This document shows positions 1 through 8,992 of a stretch of DNA of 32,524 nt, piece after piece. The first letter of the stretch is position 1, and each line of letters starts with the position of its first letter. The notes beneath the pieces are model-generated. The model did not search any database and was not told the origin of the DNA. It saw only the letters and a program-made list of their open reading frames with translations. The DNA is from Bacteroidales bacterium (lineage in GTDB: Bacteria > Bacteroidota > Bacteroidia > Bacteroidales > UBA1556): positions 1-32,524 of the forward strand of contig JAFGWF010000070.1 in the NCBI GenBank assembly GCA_016937295.1, written 5' to 3'. The translations under genes were made by a program, and so were the position numbers.

Positions 1-2
1 GA

Positions 3-132
3 ATTGATCCCGATATAGTGGTTCTAAGGCTTTGCTGCTTATTTAGTTAGAGGAATTTATTAGAATGAAACTACGGGATTTAAAAGTTTAAAGTTCTGCA
101 AAGCCCAAGAACCCACTTCATCGGGACCCAAT
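3..132. repeat. Large imperfect inverted repeat (arms about 3-40 and 91-132, about 50 nt loop)
   Basis: GATCCCGATATAGTGGTTCTAAGGCTTTGCTGCTT (6-40) matches the reverse complement of 91-128 (GGTCCCGATGAAGTGGGTTCTTGGGCTTTGCAGAACTT) at about 29 of 35 positions; ATTG (3-6) can alternatively pair with CAAT (129-132). Confidence 0.7.
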
Positions 133-451
133 CGAACCTTACTGGAATTGCTACTAAAAGATCATGTATTCCATTTTTATTGTATTCTTTGTGTTATTTG
201 AAAAATTTGTCTCTTGTTAAACTTTTTCTACACAAAGCTTCTTACTTCTTTTTTTAATGATTCACGATATTTAAACTCCCCCTCACCTCATCAAACTATC
301 AGTTGAGTTTTGTCAATTCTGTTAAATTTTGGTCTTTTGTTTATTTGTTTGTGTATCAAATATATAATTCTTTTTTTCTATTGAAATTTTACCCTTTCAA
401 GCAATTTTGTGAAATTATCATCATTTCATTTCACCACATTTTCTTAATCTC

Positions 452-459
452 TATATTTG
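452..459 (+). promoter_or_regulatory. Bacteroidetes-type -7 box (TATATTTG) upstream of gcvP
   Basis: Match to TAnnTTTG 34 nt before the ATG at 494; no convincing -33 element. Confidence 0.45.
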
Positions 460-493
460 CGCTTCTTTTTGTTTAATGTTTAAACTTTACAAA

Positions 494-3376
494 ATGTTAT
501 CTAACTCCTTTTTACCCCGACATATTGGCCCCAATGCTAATGAGACCAAGTTGATGCTTGACAGCATTGGCGTAAACTCCATAGATGAGCTTATCGACCA
601 AACAATTCCTAAGTCTATTCGCCTGAAAAAACCGCTTCAAATTTCGGAAGCTCTTTCAGAATCGGATTTCCTTAAAAAGATGAAATCCATTGCAGCTTTG
701 AACAAAAACTACCGTTCCTTTATTGGCTTGGGTTATTACGAAACCATCACGCCATCAGTGATTTTGCGAAATATCTTCGAGAATCCCTCATGGTACACTT
801 CCTATACTCCCTATCAGGCTGAGATTTCACAGGGTAGGTTAGAGGCATTGCTTAATTTTCAGACTGTTATCACTGAATTAACCGGTTTACCTATTGCCAA
901 TGCCTCCTTGCTCGACGAAGGCACTGCTGCTGCTGAAGCGCTGTTATTGGCTTATGGTAGTCGCAGTCGTAATGCTGTGAAAGCGGGTCATAATAAGTTT
1001 TTTGTGGACGAAAAAGTTTTTCCACAAACTCTTGAAGTTGTGAAAACCCGTGCTGATTATAAAGGTATTGAGTTGATAGTTGGTAATCCTTGCACCTTTG
1101 AATTTACTGAAGGCGTTTTCGGAGCAATAGTACAATATGCCGATAGTTTTGGAAAAACCCATGACTACACAAGCTTTATCAAAAAAGCCCATGAGCACGA
1201 GGCTGTTGTGGCAATGGCTGCCGACATTTTGAGCTTGACTTTGTTCAAGTCTCCAGGCGAAATGGATGCCGACATGGCTTTTGGCTCCACTCAGCGTTTT
1301 GGAATTCCGATGGGATATGGCGGCCCTCATGCTGCTTTCTTTGCCGTTAAAGAAAGTTTTAAAAGAAATATCCCCGGTCGTATCATTGGTGTTTCGGTAG
1401 ATAAAATGGGAAACCGCGCTTTGAGAATGGCTTTGCAAACTCGTGAACAACATATCAAACGCGAAAAAGCTACTTCAAATATTTGTACTGCTCAAGCGCT
1501 TCTTGCTACTATGGCCGGTATGTATGTGGTTTTTCATGGAAAAGATGGTCTGATTTCCCTATCCGCTCGTATTCACAAAATGGCCTCACTTCTTGCCGCT
1601 GAGCTGGAGAAATTAGGTTATACCGAACTAAACAAAAATTTCTTCGATACAATTCAAATCGAATTGCCTCAAGGTGTTTATATGAATGAGGTTAAAAAGC
1701 GGATGAATGATTTTAATATTAACCTCCGTTATATCGATGATAAGCATCTGACTATCAGCGTTGATGAGGGAAAGAATATGCAAGATTTAAACGATCTTAT
1801 AACCATTTTTGCCGGTCTTAACGGTAAAAATAGAGACTTGATTACCAAAGAAACTTGTATGAGTTTTATGGATTATCAAATTGCTGAGAACTTGAAAAGA
1901 ACAACCGATTTTCTCAATCAGGAGGTATTCCACCTATACCAGTCGGAAACCGCTATGATGCGTTATATCAAGAAGTTGGAAGTACGAGATTTAGCTTTAA
2001 ATACGGCAATGATTCCGCTTGGATCGTGCACTATGAAACTCAATGCAGCAACAGAAATGTTGCCTTTGAGTTGGCCAGAGTGGGGAAATATCCATCCATT
2101 TGTACCTGCCGATCAAGCTCTTGGATATCGGGAGCTAATAGATGAATTAGGTAAAGATTTATGTGAAATTACCGGTTTCGATGGCATCACTTTTCAACCA
2201 AATAGTGGAGCTTCGGGCGAATATGCAGGTTTGGCGGTCATAATGGCCTATCATCGTGCCACTGGAAACCCACATCGAAATATTTGTTTAATACCGGCTT
2301 CAGCTCATGGAACAAATCCCGCCTCAGCCGTCATGGCCGGTATGGAAGTGGTCGTGGTGAAAACCGATGAACATGGCGAAATTGACATTCAGGATTTAAC
2401 TGCCAAAGCTGACCAGTATAAAGAAAACCTTGGCGCTCTGATGGTTACGTATCCTTCAACCCATGGTGTTTTTGAAGAATCTATTTTGGAAGTAATCGAA
2501 ATCATCCATTCTCGTGGAGGTCAAGTTTATATGGATGGAGCCAATATGAATGCCCAGATTGGATACACTAATCCAGGAACTATTGGTGCCGATGTTTGCC
2601 ATCTCAACTTGCACAAAACTTTCGCCATACCTCATGGCGGTGGTGGCCCGGGAGTTGGCCCGATTGCTACAGCCCCTCACCTGACTCCTTTCTTACCTTC
2701 GCATATCTTCTGCGAAAAACGTAATGAAAAGTCAATACCAGCGATAGCATCAGCTCCGTTTGGAAGTGCGTTCGTATTACCTATCAGTTACGCATATATT
2801 AAAATGCTTGGTGCAGATGGATTGAAAGCCGCTACCGATTATGCAATCTTAAATGCAAATTTCATTAAAACTTCGTTAGAAGATAGCTATCCAATTTTAT
2901 ACACAGGTGCTCAAAATCGGGTGGCTCACGAATTGATTTTAGACTGTAATAAGTTCCTGAAAACTGCAGGAGTGGCTGTTATCGACATTGCCAAGCGATT
3001 GATGGACTATGGCTTCCATGCTCCAACGGTGGCTTTCCCTGTTCATGGCACTTTGATGGTTGAGCCCACAGAGTCTGAGCCATATTCCGAAATTATCCGT
3101 TTCATAGAAGCGATGAAAGCTATTCGTAGTGAAATAGCTGAAATAGAAGAGGGTAGAGCAGACCAGAAAGATAATTTGGTCGTAAATGCACCTCATACGG
3201 TTGGCATGGTAACAAATGAGGTGTGGAATCGTCCTTATACTCGTCAGCAAGCTGCATTCCCTGTGGAATCGTTGAAAACCAATAAATTTTGGCCTTTTGT
3301 TACTAAAATTGATGATGGATTTGGCGACCGCAATTTAGTTTGCACCTGCGACCCAATTGAAGATTATGTCAAATAG
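494..3376 (+). CDS. gcvP: Glycine dehydrogenase (aminomethyl-transferring), glycine cleavage system P protein
   Basis: Full-length 960-966 aa ORF; N-terminal FLPRHIGPN motif, PLP-lysine region HLNLHKTFAIPHGGGGPGVGPI, SAHGTNPASA. The tracked ORF starts at 476; ATG 494 (MLSNSFLPRHIGPN) fits better with the -7 box. Confidence 0.97.
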   Translation: MLSNSFLPRHIGPNANETKLMLDSIGVNSIDELIDQTIPKSIRLKKPLQISEALSESDFLKKMKSIAALNKNYRSFIGLGYYETITPSVILRNIFENPSWYTSYTPYQAEISQGRLEALLNFQTVITELTGLPIANASLLDEGTAAAEALLLAYGSRSRNAVKAGHNKFFVDEKVFPQTLEVVKTRADYKGIELIVGNPCTFEFTEGVFGAIVQYADSFGKTHDYTSFIKKAHEHEAVVAMAADILSLTLFKSPGEMDADMAFGSTQRFGIPMGYGGPHAAFFAVKESFKRNIPGRIIGVSVDKMGNRALRMALQTREQHIKREKATSNICTAQALLATMAGMYVVFHGKDGLISLSARIHKMASLLAAELEKLGYTELNKNFFDTIQIELPQGVYMNEVKKRMNDFNINLRYIDDKHLTISVDEGKNMQDLNDLITIFAGLNGKNRDLITKETCMSFMDYQIAENLKRTTDFLNQEVFHLYQSETAMMRYIKKLEVRDLALNTAMIPLGSCTMKLNAATEMLPLSWPEWGNIHPFVPADQALGYRELIDELGKDLCEITGFDGITFQPNSGASGEYAGLAVIMAYHRATGNPHRNICLIPASAHGTNPASAVMAGMEVVVVKTDEHGEIDIQDLTAKADQYKENLGALMVTYPSTHGVFEESILEVIEIIHSRGGQVYMDGANMNAQIGYTNPGTIGADVCHLNLHKTFAIPHGGGGPGVGPIATAPHLTPFLPSHIFCEKRNEKSIPAIASAPFGSAFVLPISYAYIKMLGADGLKAATDYAILNANFIKTSLEDSYPILYTGAQNRVAHELILDCNKFLKTAGVAVIDIAKRLMDYGFHAPTVAFPVHGTLMVEPTESEPYSEIIRFIEAMKAIRSEIAEIEEGRADQKDNLVVNAPHTVGMVTNEVWNRPYTRQQAAFPVESLKTNKFWPFVTKIDDGFGDRNLVCTCDPIEDYVK

Positions 3377-3431
3377 TACAACCTTTTTTAGAAATAATTG
3401 TCTAACATCAACTTAATATTTAGAAATTGTA

Positions 3432-3439
3432 TATCTTTG
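3432..3439 (+). promoter_or_regulatory. Bacteroidetes-type -7 box (TATCTTTG)
   Basis: TAnnTTTG match in the gcvP/T9SS-protein gap, about 50 nt before the ATG at 3491; it supports that start over 3398. Confidence 0.55.
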
Positions 3440-3490
3440 CAATCTACAGAATTATCTAAAACTATATTTATTAATTTAAACAAAGCAACT

Positions 3491-4789
3491 ATGAGAAAGT
3501 TTTATCTAACATTAGCACTTATGATTGGTTTTGGCTGGGCAATGGCTCAAAATCAAGGTGTTGTAATTAAAAAAGAAAGTGATCAATTCACCGCAAGTGA
3601 AATGATGAAAATTAAAAAAGACGTGCAGAAGTTCCGTTCCGACCGAGCTGATGCTAACAAAGTAATCAAGAGTAGATGGTACGGTTACGGTTTTGAGCTC
3701 GACAATATTCTTGGAAATATTGCCACAGCAACTGCTAATAATTTATGGCCTGATTCTACTATTCTTGTTAACTATTCTTCAGGCTATAGTGGTCCTTGGA
3801 TTCATGCTCTTGGTGAGGCCATCAACCCTAAATCCGGTGTGTTTACCAGCCCAACGGATTTAAACATTAACCAAAACATGCCTTACACAATTGATAGTAT
3901 TGGTTTTTACTGCATTTATTACAGAGAAGCAGCAACTGCAAGTGCTGTTGATACTTTGATGGTTCAAATTCTCGAAAATGGTGATGGTAATTACTATTGG
4001 GAGCAAGGTGGTAATCCATGGGTTTTGTCAGATTATGGTACAGATACTTTGTGGTTCAAAGGTATTAAACACGATCCTTTGATGTACTATTCATCAGATG
4101 CAAAATATACCACTTACAAATTCCCTTTAACTGCAGGTATGGAAAATGATACTCTTTCTAATGGTATCAATTATTTCAAATTCTCACTTAATAATTTTGG
4201 AATCAATGCCGGTCAAACATTTGTTGCCACAGTTCAGTTTGTCCCAGGTTTTACTTGGAATGCAAACTACGACACAATCACTTCAGTGAACCACATGCGT
4301 TTTATCTCTAACGAAGAGAATGGTGATGCAGGTGGAGCCGGTACTTTACCAACTTATACTAAATTCGATTGGAATTGCTCTTATATCCTTCCTGGTGATT
4401 GGATGTACAGCCCAACTAGCACCGTCTATGCTCCTGCTTATGCTTATGTTGCCGGTTACGGTTATGAGCACCACTGGATTGAGTTTTTACTCACTGCTGA
4501 CGAAACCGGTATTGCTGATGCAAACCGTAATAACTTAACTGTTGGTCAAAACCAACCAAACCCTTTCAGCACATCAACCACCATCAACTACACTCTTGAC
4601 CAAAGAGCTGATGTAACTTTAACCGTTTACAATGTTGCAGGTGCAAAAGTTATGGAAATGAACGAAGGTTCACAAAGCACTGGAAATCATAATATTATTG
4701 TAGATGGTAGCAAACTTAAATCAGGCGTTTACTACTACACTTTAGCCGCAGGTGCAAACAAAGTAACCAAGAAAATGATTGTTTACTAA
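3491..4789 (+). CDS. Secreted protein of unknown function with T9SS type A C-terminal sorting domain
   Basis: Start moved to ATG 3491 (MRKFYLTLALMIGFGWAMAQ signal peptide). C-terminus NQPNPFSTSTTINYTLDQRADVTLTVYNVAGAKV...LKSGVYYYTLAAGANKVTKKMIVY is a typical T9SS CTD. Confidence 0.88.
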   Translation: MRKFYLTLALMIGFGWAMAQNQGVVIKKESDQFTASEMMKIKKDVQKFRSDRADANKVIKSRWYGYGFELDNILGNIATATANNLWPDSTILVNYSSGYSGPWIHALGEAINPKSGVFTSPTDLNINQNMPYTIDSIGFYCIYYREAATASAVDTLMVQILENGDGNYYWEQGGNPWVLSDYGTDTLWFKGIKHDPLMYYSSDAKYTTYKFPLTAGMENDTLSNGINYFKFSLNNFGINAGQTFVATVQFVPGFTWNANYDTITSVNHMRFISNEENGDAGGAGTLPTYTKFDWNCSYILPGDWMYSPTSTVYAPAYAYVAGYGYEHHWIEFLLTADETGIADANRNNLTVGQNQPNPFSTSTTINYTLDQRADVTLTVYNVAGAKVMEMNEGSQSTGNHNIIVDGSKLKSGVYYYTLAAGANKVTKKMIVY

Positions 4790-4810
4790 TCGTTATTCAC
4801 CTCATTTTGA

Positions 4811-4842
4811 AAAAGCTGTCCTTTTAGGGCAGCTTTTTTTTT
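4811..4842 (+). terminator. Intrinsic terminator
   Basis: AAAAGCTGTCC-TTTTA-GGGCAGCTTTTTTTT stem-loop plus T tract just after the stop at 4789. Confidence 0.8.
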
Positions 4843-4867
4843 GAAGTTTTAAGCGATGAAGTAGGGC

Positions 4868-4900
4868 AAAAAAAAAGCAACCTTTGGGGAGAAGGTTGCT
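4868..4900 (-). terminator. Intrinsic terminator for the minus-strand PKD/ECF cassette
   Basis: Minus strand AGCAACCTT-CTCCCCA-AAGGTTGCT followed by an 8-9 nt T run. Confidence 0.78.
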
Positions 4901-5081
4901 CAAGCAATTAATAATAAACAAACAGAAAAGAAACAAACTTATTTAATATCTTATTCAAATTTTCTGAACTAATGCAATGACAATTGTAGTATAAAAAGGT
5001 TGCATTTAGGTTAAAATTCTGTGAATAAATCTGAAACGAATTCGGAAAATACCCTTACTATTCAAAAGAAATAATATCGTT

Positions 5082-6824
5082 CTATCGATTAATAATTATT
5101 CGTGAAACAGATTGAGAAGATGTGTTGGGGTTGAAAATTTTAACTATATAAACCCCATTTAGAAGGTGGTTTACGGCTAAATTAGTTTCTTCACCTGAAA
5201 TCCATAAATTACCTTCGTTAATCAATTGACCTTCAATAGAATATATTTGATATTCAAGTTTTGAATTTTGTGCTTCAGCAAATCTGAAATGGACAAATTG
5301 GTTAGCTGGGTTCGGAAATGCTGTAAAACTGACAGGTTTAGAGCTAATTGTTTTAAAACCTGTGATTTTGTGTTTATTTATGGTGAAACTAATATTTGAA
5401 ACGGTGTCGAAGGAATTAGCGAGATTGATGCCAATAATGTCAGATTGGAGACCTGTAATTTCACCCAGAATTACATATTGACCGGTGCTTAAATCGTTGA
5501 ACTCAAAATAGCCATTCGAGTCGGTAAAAGTATAATTTGCAACTTCTGCATTTTGGTTATATAGAAGTAATTCAACATTATCAACGGTTGAAAAAGCAGC
5601 ATTGTTTGATGAAACATATCCTGATATTTGGCAATTACCGGGAATATTAAATGTGGGGTTTAAAAACACATTCGCCAAAGAAATATCCTGAAAAAGATTT
5701 AGGGTTACGCCATTATTCCACAGTACGTTATCCCCGTAATAGGTTGGTGCATAATCTTTACTGTAAGCGGAGCTATCGGGAAGAAGAACTTTCACTTTAT
5801 GCTTTCCTTCCGGAACTTGAAAGAAATAATAAACTCCAAGAGTGTCATTCACTGAGGTCAACCTGACGGTGTCGATTGGCTTGAAATAGTTGTTCGGATA
5901 TTCTTTATAAAGGTAGGCAATACACTTATCAATGGTATAAGGACCGGCATAAACTCTGCCCCATAAGTTATAAGGTTGTGGATTGGCCACATTAATAGGA
6001 TAAGAAACGGTGCTGGTACATCCGCTTTGTGTGGTTATTTTCAATTGCACAAAATAAATTCCTGCATAAGGAAAAATATGGGTTGGGTCTTGTAGATTGC
6101 TGCTATCTCCATCATCAAAATACCATTGCCACGAAACAATATTGGTTGCATGTATGGAATTGTCGTGAAAATAAACTTTTAACGGGTTTGTAAGACTATC
6201 AGCAATTGCCGTAAATGATGCCTGACAAGCAATGCCTCCCGGGTTGATGGTAATGGTATAACTATAGGACGACTGACATCCGGTTTTTGAAGTAATATTC
6301 AACACGACTAAAAAATTGCCGGTATTATTGTATTGATGCATAGGATGTTGGGCTGTGGAGTTGGTGCCATCGCCAAAAGTCCACAACCACGTTAATATGG
6401 AATCGTTACTTCCTGCAAAAGAGTGGTCGGTGAAAGCGTAGGTATAAAGTGGCGCCGAGGGTACTTGCACGAAAGTAAAATATGCCATACATGCTGGTGG
6501 AATAATTTTTTCAACGTGAATAGTATCGACAAACAGGTCATGGCAATTGTTGGTTGTGGTCATCTTTAAGGAAACGATATAAACTCCCTCAGAGAGATAT
6601 TGGTGCTCAGGACTGTACTGTTTACTGGTGCTTCCATCGCCAAAATCCCAAATATAATTAGCCGTAAATCCGCTGTCATGTTCAGACAGATTTTTGAATT
6701 CATAAGTAAAACTCGAAATATCATCTAAAATTTGGTAATCGAATTTAGCATCGCAAATTTGACTTTTAACATTCAGATTTAGGAGAAATAAAGAAAGAAT
6801 TAATATAATGGTATATCTATTCAT
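5082..6824 (-). CDS. PKD-domain secreted protein with T9SS C-terminal sorting domain
   Basis: Signal peptide MNRYTIILILSLFLLNLNVKSQ; three PKD-like repeats (WDFGDGST..., WTFGDGTN..., WYFDDGDSS...); SdrD/CarboxypepD_reg-like domain; CTD FPNPANQFVHFRF...LLNGVYIVKIFN...RIIINR. Confidence 0.9.
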   Translation of the reverse strand: MNRYTIILILSLFLLNLNVKSQICDAKFDYQILDDISSFTYEFKNLSEHDSGFTANYIWDFGDGSTSKQYSPEHQYLSEGVYIVSLKMTTTNNCHDLFVDTIHVEKIIPPACMAYFTFVQVPSAPLYTYAFTDHSFAGSNDSILTWLWTFGDGTNSTAQHPMHQYNNTGNFLVVLNITSKTGCQSSYSYTITINPGGIACQASFTAIADSLTNPLKVYFHDNSIHATNIVSWQWYFDDGDSSNLQDPTHIFPYAGIYFVQLKITTQSGCTSTVSYPINVANPQPYNLWGRVYAGPYTIDKCIAYLYKEYPNNYFKPIDTVRLTSVNDTLGVYYFFQVPEGKHKVKVLLPDSSAYSKDYAPTYYGDNVLWNNGVTLNLFQDISLANVFLNPTFNIPGNCQISGYVSSNNAAFSTVDNVELLLYNQNAEVANYTFTDSNGYFEFNDLSTGQYVILGEITGLQSDIIGINLANSFDTVSNISFTINKHKITGFKTISSKPVSFTAFPNPANQFVHFRFAEAQNSKLEYQIYSIEGQLINEGNLWISGEETNLAVNHLLNGVYIVKIFNPNTSSQSVSRIIINR

Positions 6825-6827
6825 ACG

Positions 6828-8384
6828 TTATAAAAAATAATAAGTAAAACCGGTTCTAAGCCCATGACCATAAGCACGTTGGGTGCTTTCGATATAGGCC
6901 GGATATTGATAAAATAAGGCTACGGCTTCTGTATTAAAATGAAGTCTTTCGGTTAGTTTGAATATGATTCCGGCATTTAAACTGTAGCTAATATTGGTTT
7001 TAGTTCTGTTTTGCGATGGAAAATAAAAGTTTTTCATTACAGACTGGTTGTCAAGCTCATATAGACCTTTAATCTTGGAGGACAATAAAACGGAATACTT
7101 AATTCCAAGTCCGGCTTTCAAGGAAAATCGTTTAAGATTTTTGACATAACCAACATGGAATGGAATATTCATCCAATAGTTTTGGGTTAATGCAATGGAC
7201 GAAAAACTATGATCAATATCATCATAAACTTTTTCTTGATGCCCATACGCAACGGGTGTATAGGTTTGGTTTACAGGGTCGAAGGTGAAACTGAGTGAAT
7301 CTGTAACAAACTGCATTTTCACAAATTCATAACGTGAATAGTCGATTGTGTATGGAGTTTTTTCTTCCGACATTCCAAATCCTAATCCAAGTTCTGCAAT
7401 TAGATGAATGTTTTGGTAAGTGAAGCTTACATCTAATTCATGTTGATTTACATTGTTGAATCCGGTTACTATATTGGATGGATTATAACTCAAGCTCAAT
7501 CCTTTTTTATCAATATTTCTTGGGTTAAGAGGCAGTGTTCCCGGTTTTTCTTGGTAGTCTTCTTTTTTATCCGCAGCATTTTCATTCGAAGCTACTAACG
7601 GATTATGAATTTTAGCTGTGTCTGTTTGTAATGTATCTATGTGTGGTTCAACATTCTCATTTGCAACCACATTGTCAACGGCAACTATACTTTCTTTTAT
7701 TAGAACAACTTCTTCCGGCTGATTGATTTTCGGTTGAATTTTAGCGACTTTCGAAGTTAAAACAGGAATTGCTTGATAGACAACAGACGAAATCGGATGC
7801 TGACTAACAGCAAGGGTTGGTATGTCATCAGTGCTATAAAAAGTCTTGTAACGGTTGGAGTTTTTTATCCCTGAGTTCTTTTTAACCACAGTAGCTTGTG
7901 ATTCTGTTGTGCTTGATTCGATTTTTAATTCGCGCGGTTCAATGGTGTTTTCACGGGGCGTGGCTTTTTCATCGAACGATGGATTGTCCGTTGTTGGTTT
8001 TAAAGGTTGAGCAGCTTCCTTATGCAGGGATTCAATGGGAGCAATTGGTTGAGATTCTGCAATTTTAGGCTCTATACTTTCTCCAGAAGGTTTATTAAAA
8101 TACAAGTAGGAAGCGAAACCAAGAAGGATAAATGCGGCGGCAATGCGTCTGAAAACAGGTGATTTATAGAAAGGTATCTTAGGTTTTAGAGTTGCGGCAA
8201 TTTTTTTCCAAAGATGTGGTGGTGGGGCAATTTCCGGTTTTTCTAATTTCGAGCGAATAGCTTCATCGTTTAAAGAGGGAGAAGAAGCCATATTATGCGC
8301 TATTTTGCTCCACAATCCATCCGGAGGTTCAGAAACCGCATCAGACAGTTTCGCTTTTACTATGTCGTCGAAATTTTCAATCAT
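6828..8384 (-). CDS. Anti-sigma-like inner-membrane protein with C-terminal outer-membrane beta-barrel domain
   Basis: ATG at 8384 (MIENFDDIVKAKLSDAV). Short N-terminal domain with two PPxxLWxKI-type motifs, single TM (RRIAAAFILLGFASYLYF), long polar linker, then alternating beta-strand region ending GLRTGFTYYFL. Follows the ECF sigma gene with an 8-nt overlap. Confidence 0.75.
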   Translation of the reverse strand: MIENFDDIVKAKLSDAVSEPPDGLWSKIAHNMASSPSLNDEAIRSKLEKPEIAPPPHLWKKIAATLKPKIPFYKSPVFRRIAAAFILLGFASYLYFNKPSGESIEPKIAESQPIAPIESLHKEAAQPLKPTTDNPSFDEKATPRENTIEPRELKIESSTTESQATVVKKNSGIKNSNRYKTFYSTDDIPTLAVSQHPISSVVYQAIPVLTSKVAKIQPKINQPEEVVLIKESIVAVDNVVANENVEPHIDTLQTDTAKIHNPLVASNENAADKKEDYQEKPGTLPLNPRNIDKKGLSLSYNPSNIVTGFNNVNQHELDVSFTYQNIHLIAELGLGFGMSEEKTPYTIDYSRYEFVKMQFVTDSLSFTFDPVNQTYTPVAYGHQEKVYDDIDHSFSSIALTQNYWMNIPFHVGYVKNLKRFSLKAGLGIKYSVLLSSKIKGLYELDNQSVMKNFYFPSQNRTKTNISYSLNAGIIFKLTERLHFNTEAVALFYQYPAYIESTQRAYGHGLRTGFTYYFL

Positions 8385-8928
8385 TACCAGTTCTATATAT
8401 TTTATTAATCTTATGTTGGAGAAGAACTCGTGCACGAGAAAGTTGTGATTTTGAGGTGTTTTCAGTTATTCCTAAAGTTTCGGCAATAACTTTATGCGAA
8501 AAACCCTCAATCACAAACAGGTTAAAAATGGTACGATAACCATCAGGCAACGTTTGCACAACCGATAGAATTTCTTCCGTTGTCATTTGGGAAATTGCAT
8601 CAGCCTCTCGAATGGAAATATCGTAAACCTCATCGATATCTTTTTCCATTTTCTGCTGCAAATTCTTCTTGTAATAGTTAATTGCTGTGTTTACCATCAC
8701 TCTGCGCAACCATCCTTCAAATGAACCTTCTCCTTTATAATCGTTAATATACCTAAAAATACGAATAAAACCCTCTTGCATAATGTCTTCAGCCGACATA
8801 ACATTTTTGGCGTACCTCAGACAAATTGGCCAAAGCTTGGGAGAATACTTATCGTATAACTCCTTTTGAGCCAATGCGTCTCCGGCTCGGCATCCGTTTA
8901 AGATATCCTCGTCGTTTAGCATTAGCAC
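8377..8928 (-). CDS. RNA polymerase sigma-70 factor, ECF subfamily
   Basis: Sigma region 2 (LYDKYSPKLWPICLRYAKNVMSAEDIMQEGFIRIFRYI...GSFEGWLRRVMVNTAINYYKK) and region 4 (LPDGYRTIFNLFVIEGFSHKVIAETLGITENTSKSQLSRARVLLQ). Confidence 0.95.
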   Translation of the reverse strand: MLMLNDEDILNGCRAGDALAQKELYDKYSPKLWPICLRYAKNVMSAEDIMQEGFIRIFRYINDYKGEGSFEGWLRRVMVNTAINYYKKNLQQKMEKDIDEVYDISIREADAISQMTTEEILSVVQTLPDGYRTIFNLFVIEGFSHKVIAETLGITENTSKSQLSRARVLLQHKINKIYRTGND

Positions 8929-8992
8929 TTTGGTTTTTGCAATGGGTTATGGAGACAATATTTTATATGATATAGTTGCATATTTATTTACA

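Noticed and set aside
3-132. attC/integron recombination site
   Set aside because: Large imperfect hairpin is of the right size, but no RYYYAAC/GTTRRRY core pair is visible and no integrase or cassette array is in view.
133-475. Glycine riboswitch upstream of gcvP
   Set aside because: Plausible by gene function, but the leader is very AT-rich and I could not find the conserved GGAGAGA-type aptamer core.
944-1453. 169-aa minus-strand ORF in gcvP
   Set aside because: Antisense to a confidently identified conserved gene; protein has no recognisable domain.
4320-4538. 72-aa same-strand ORF in another frame
   Set aside because: Lies inside the T9SS-protein gene; hydrophobicity comes from the frame shift, with no independent support.
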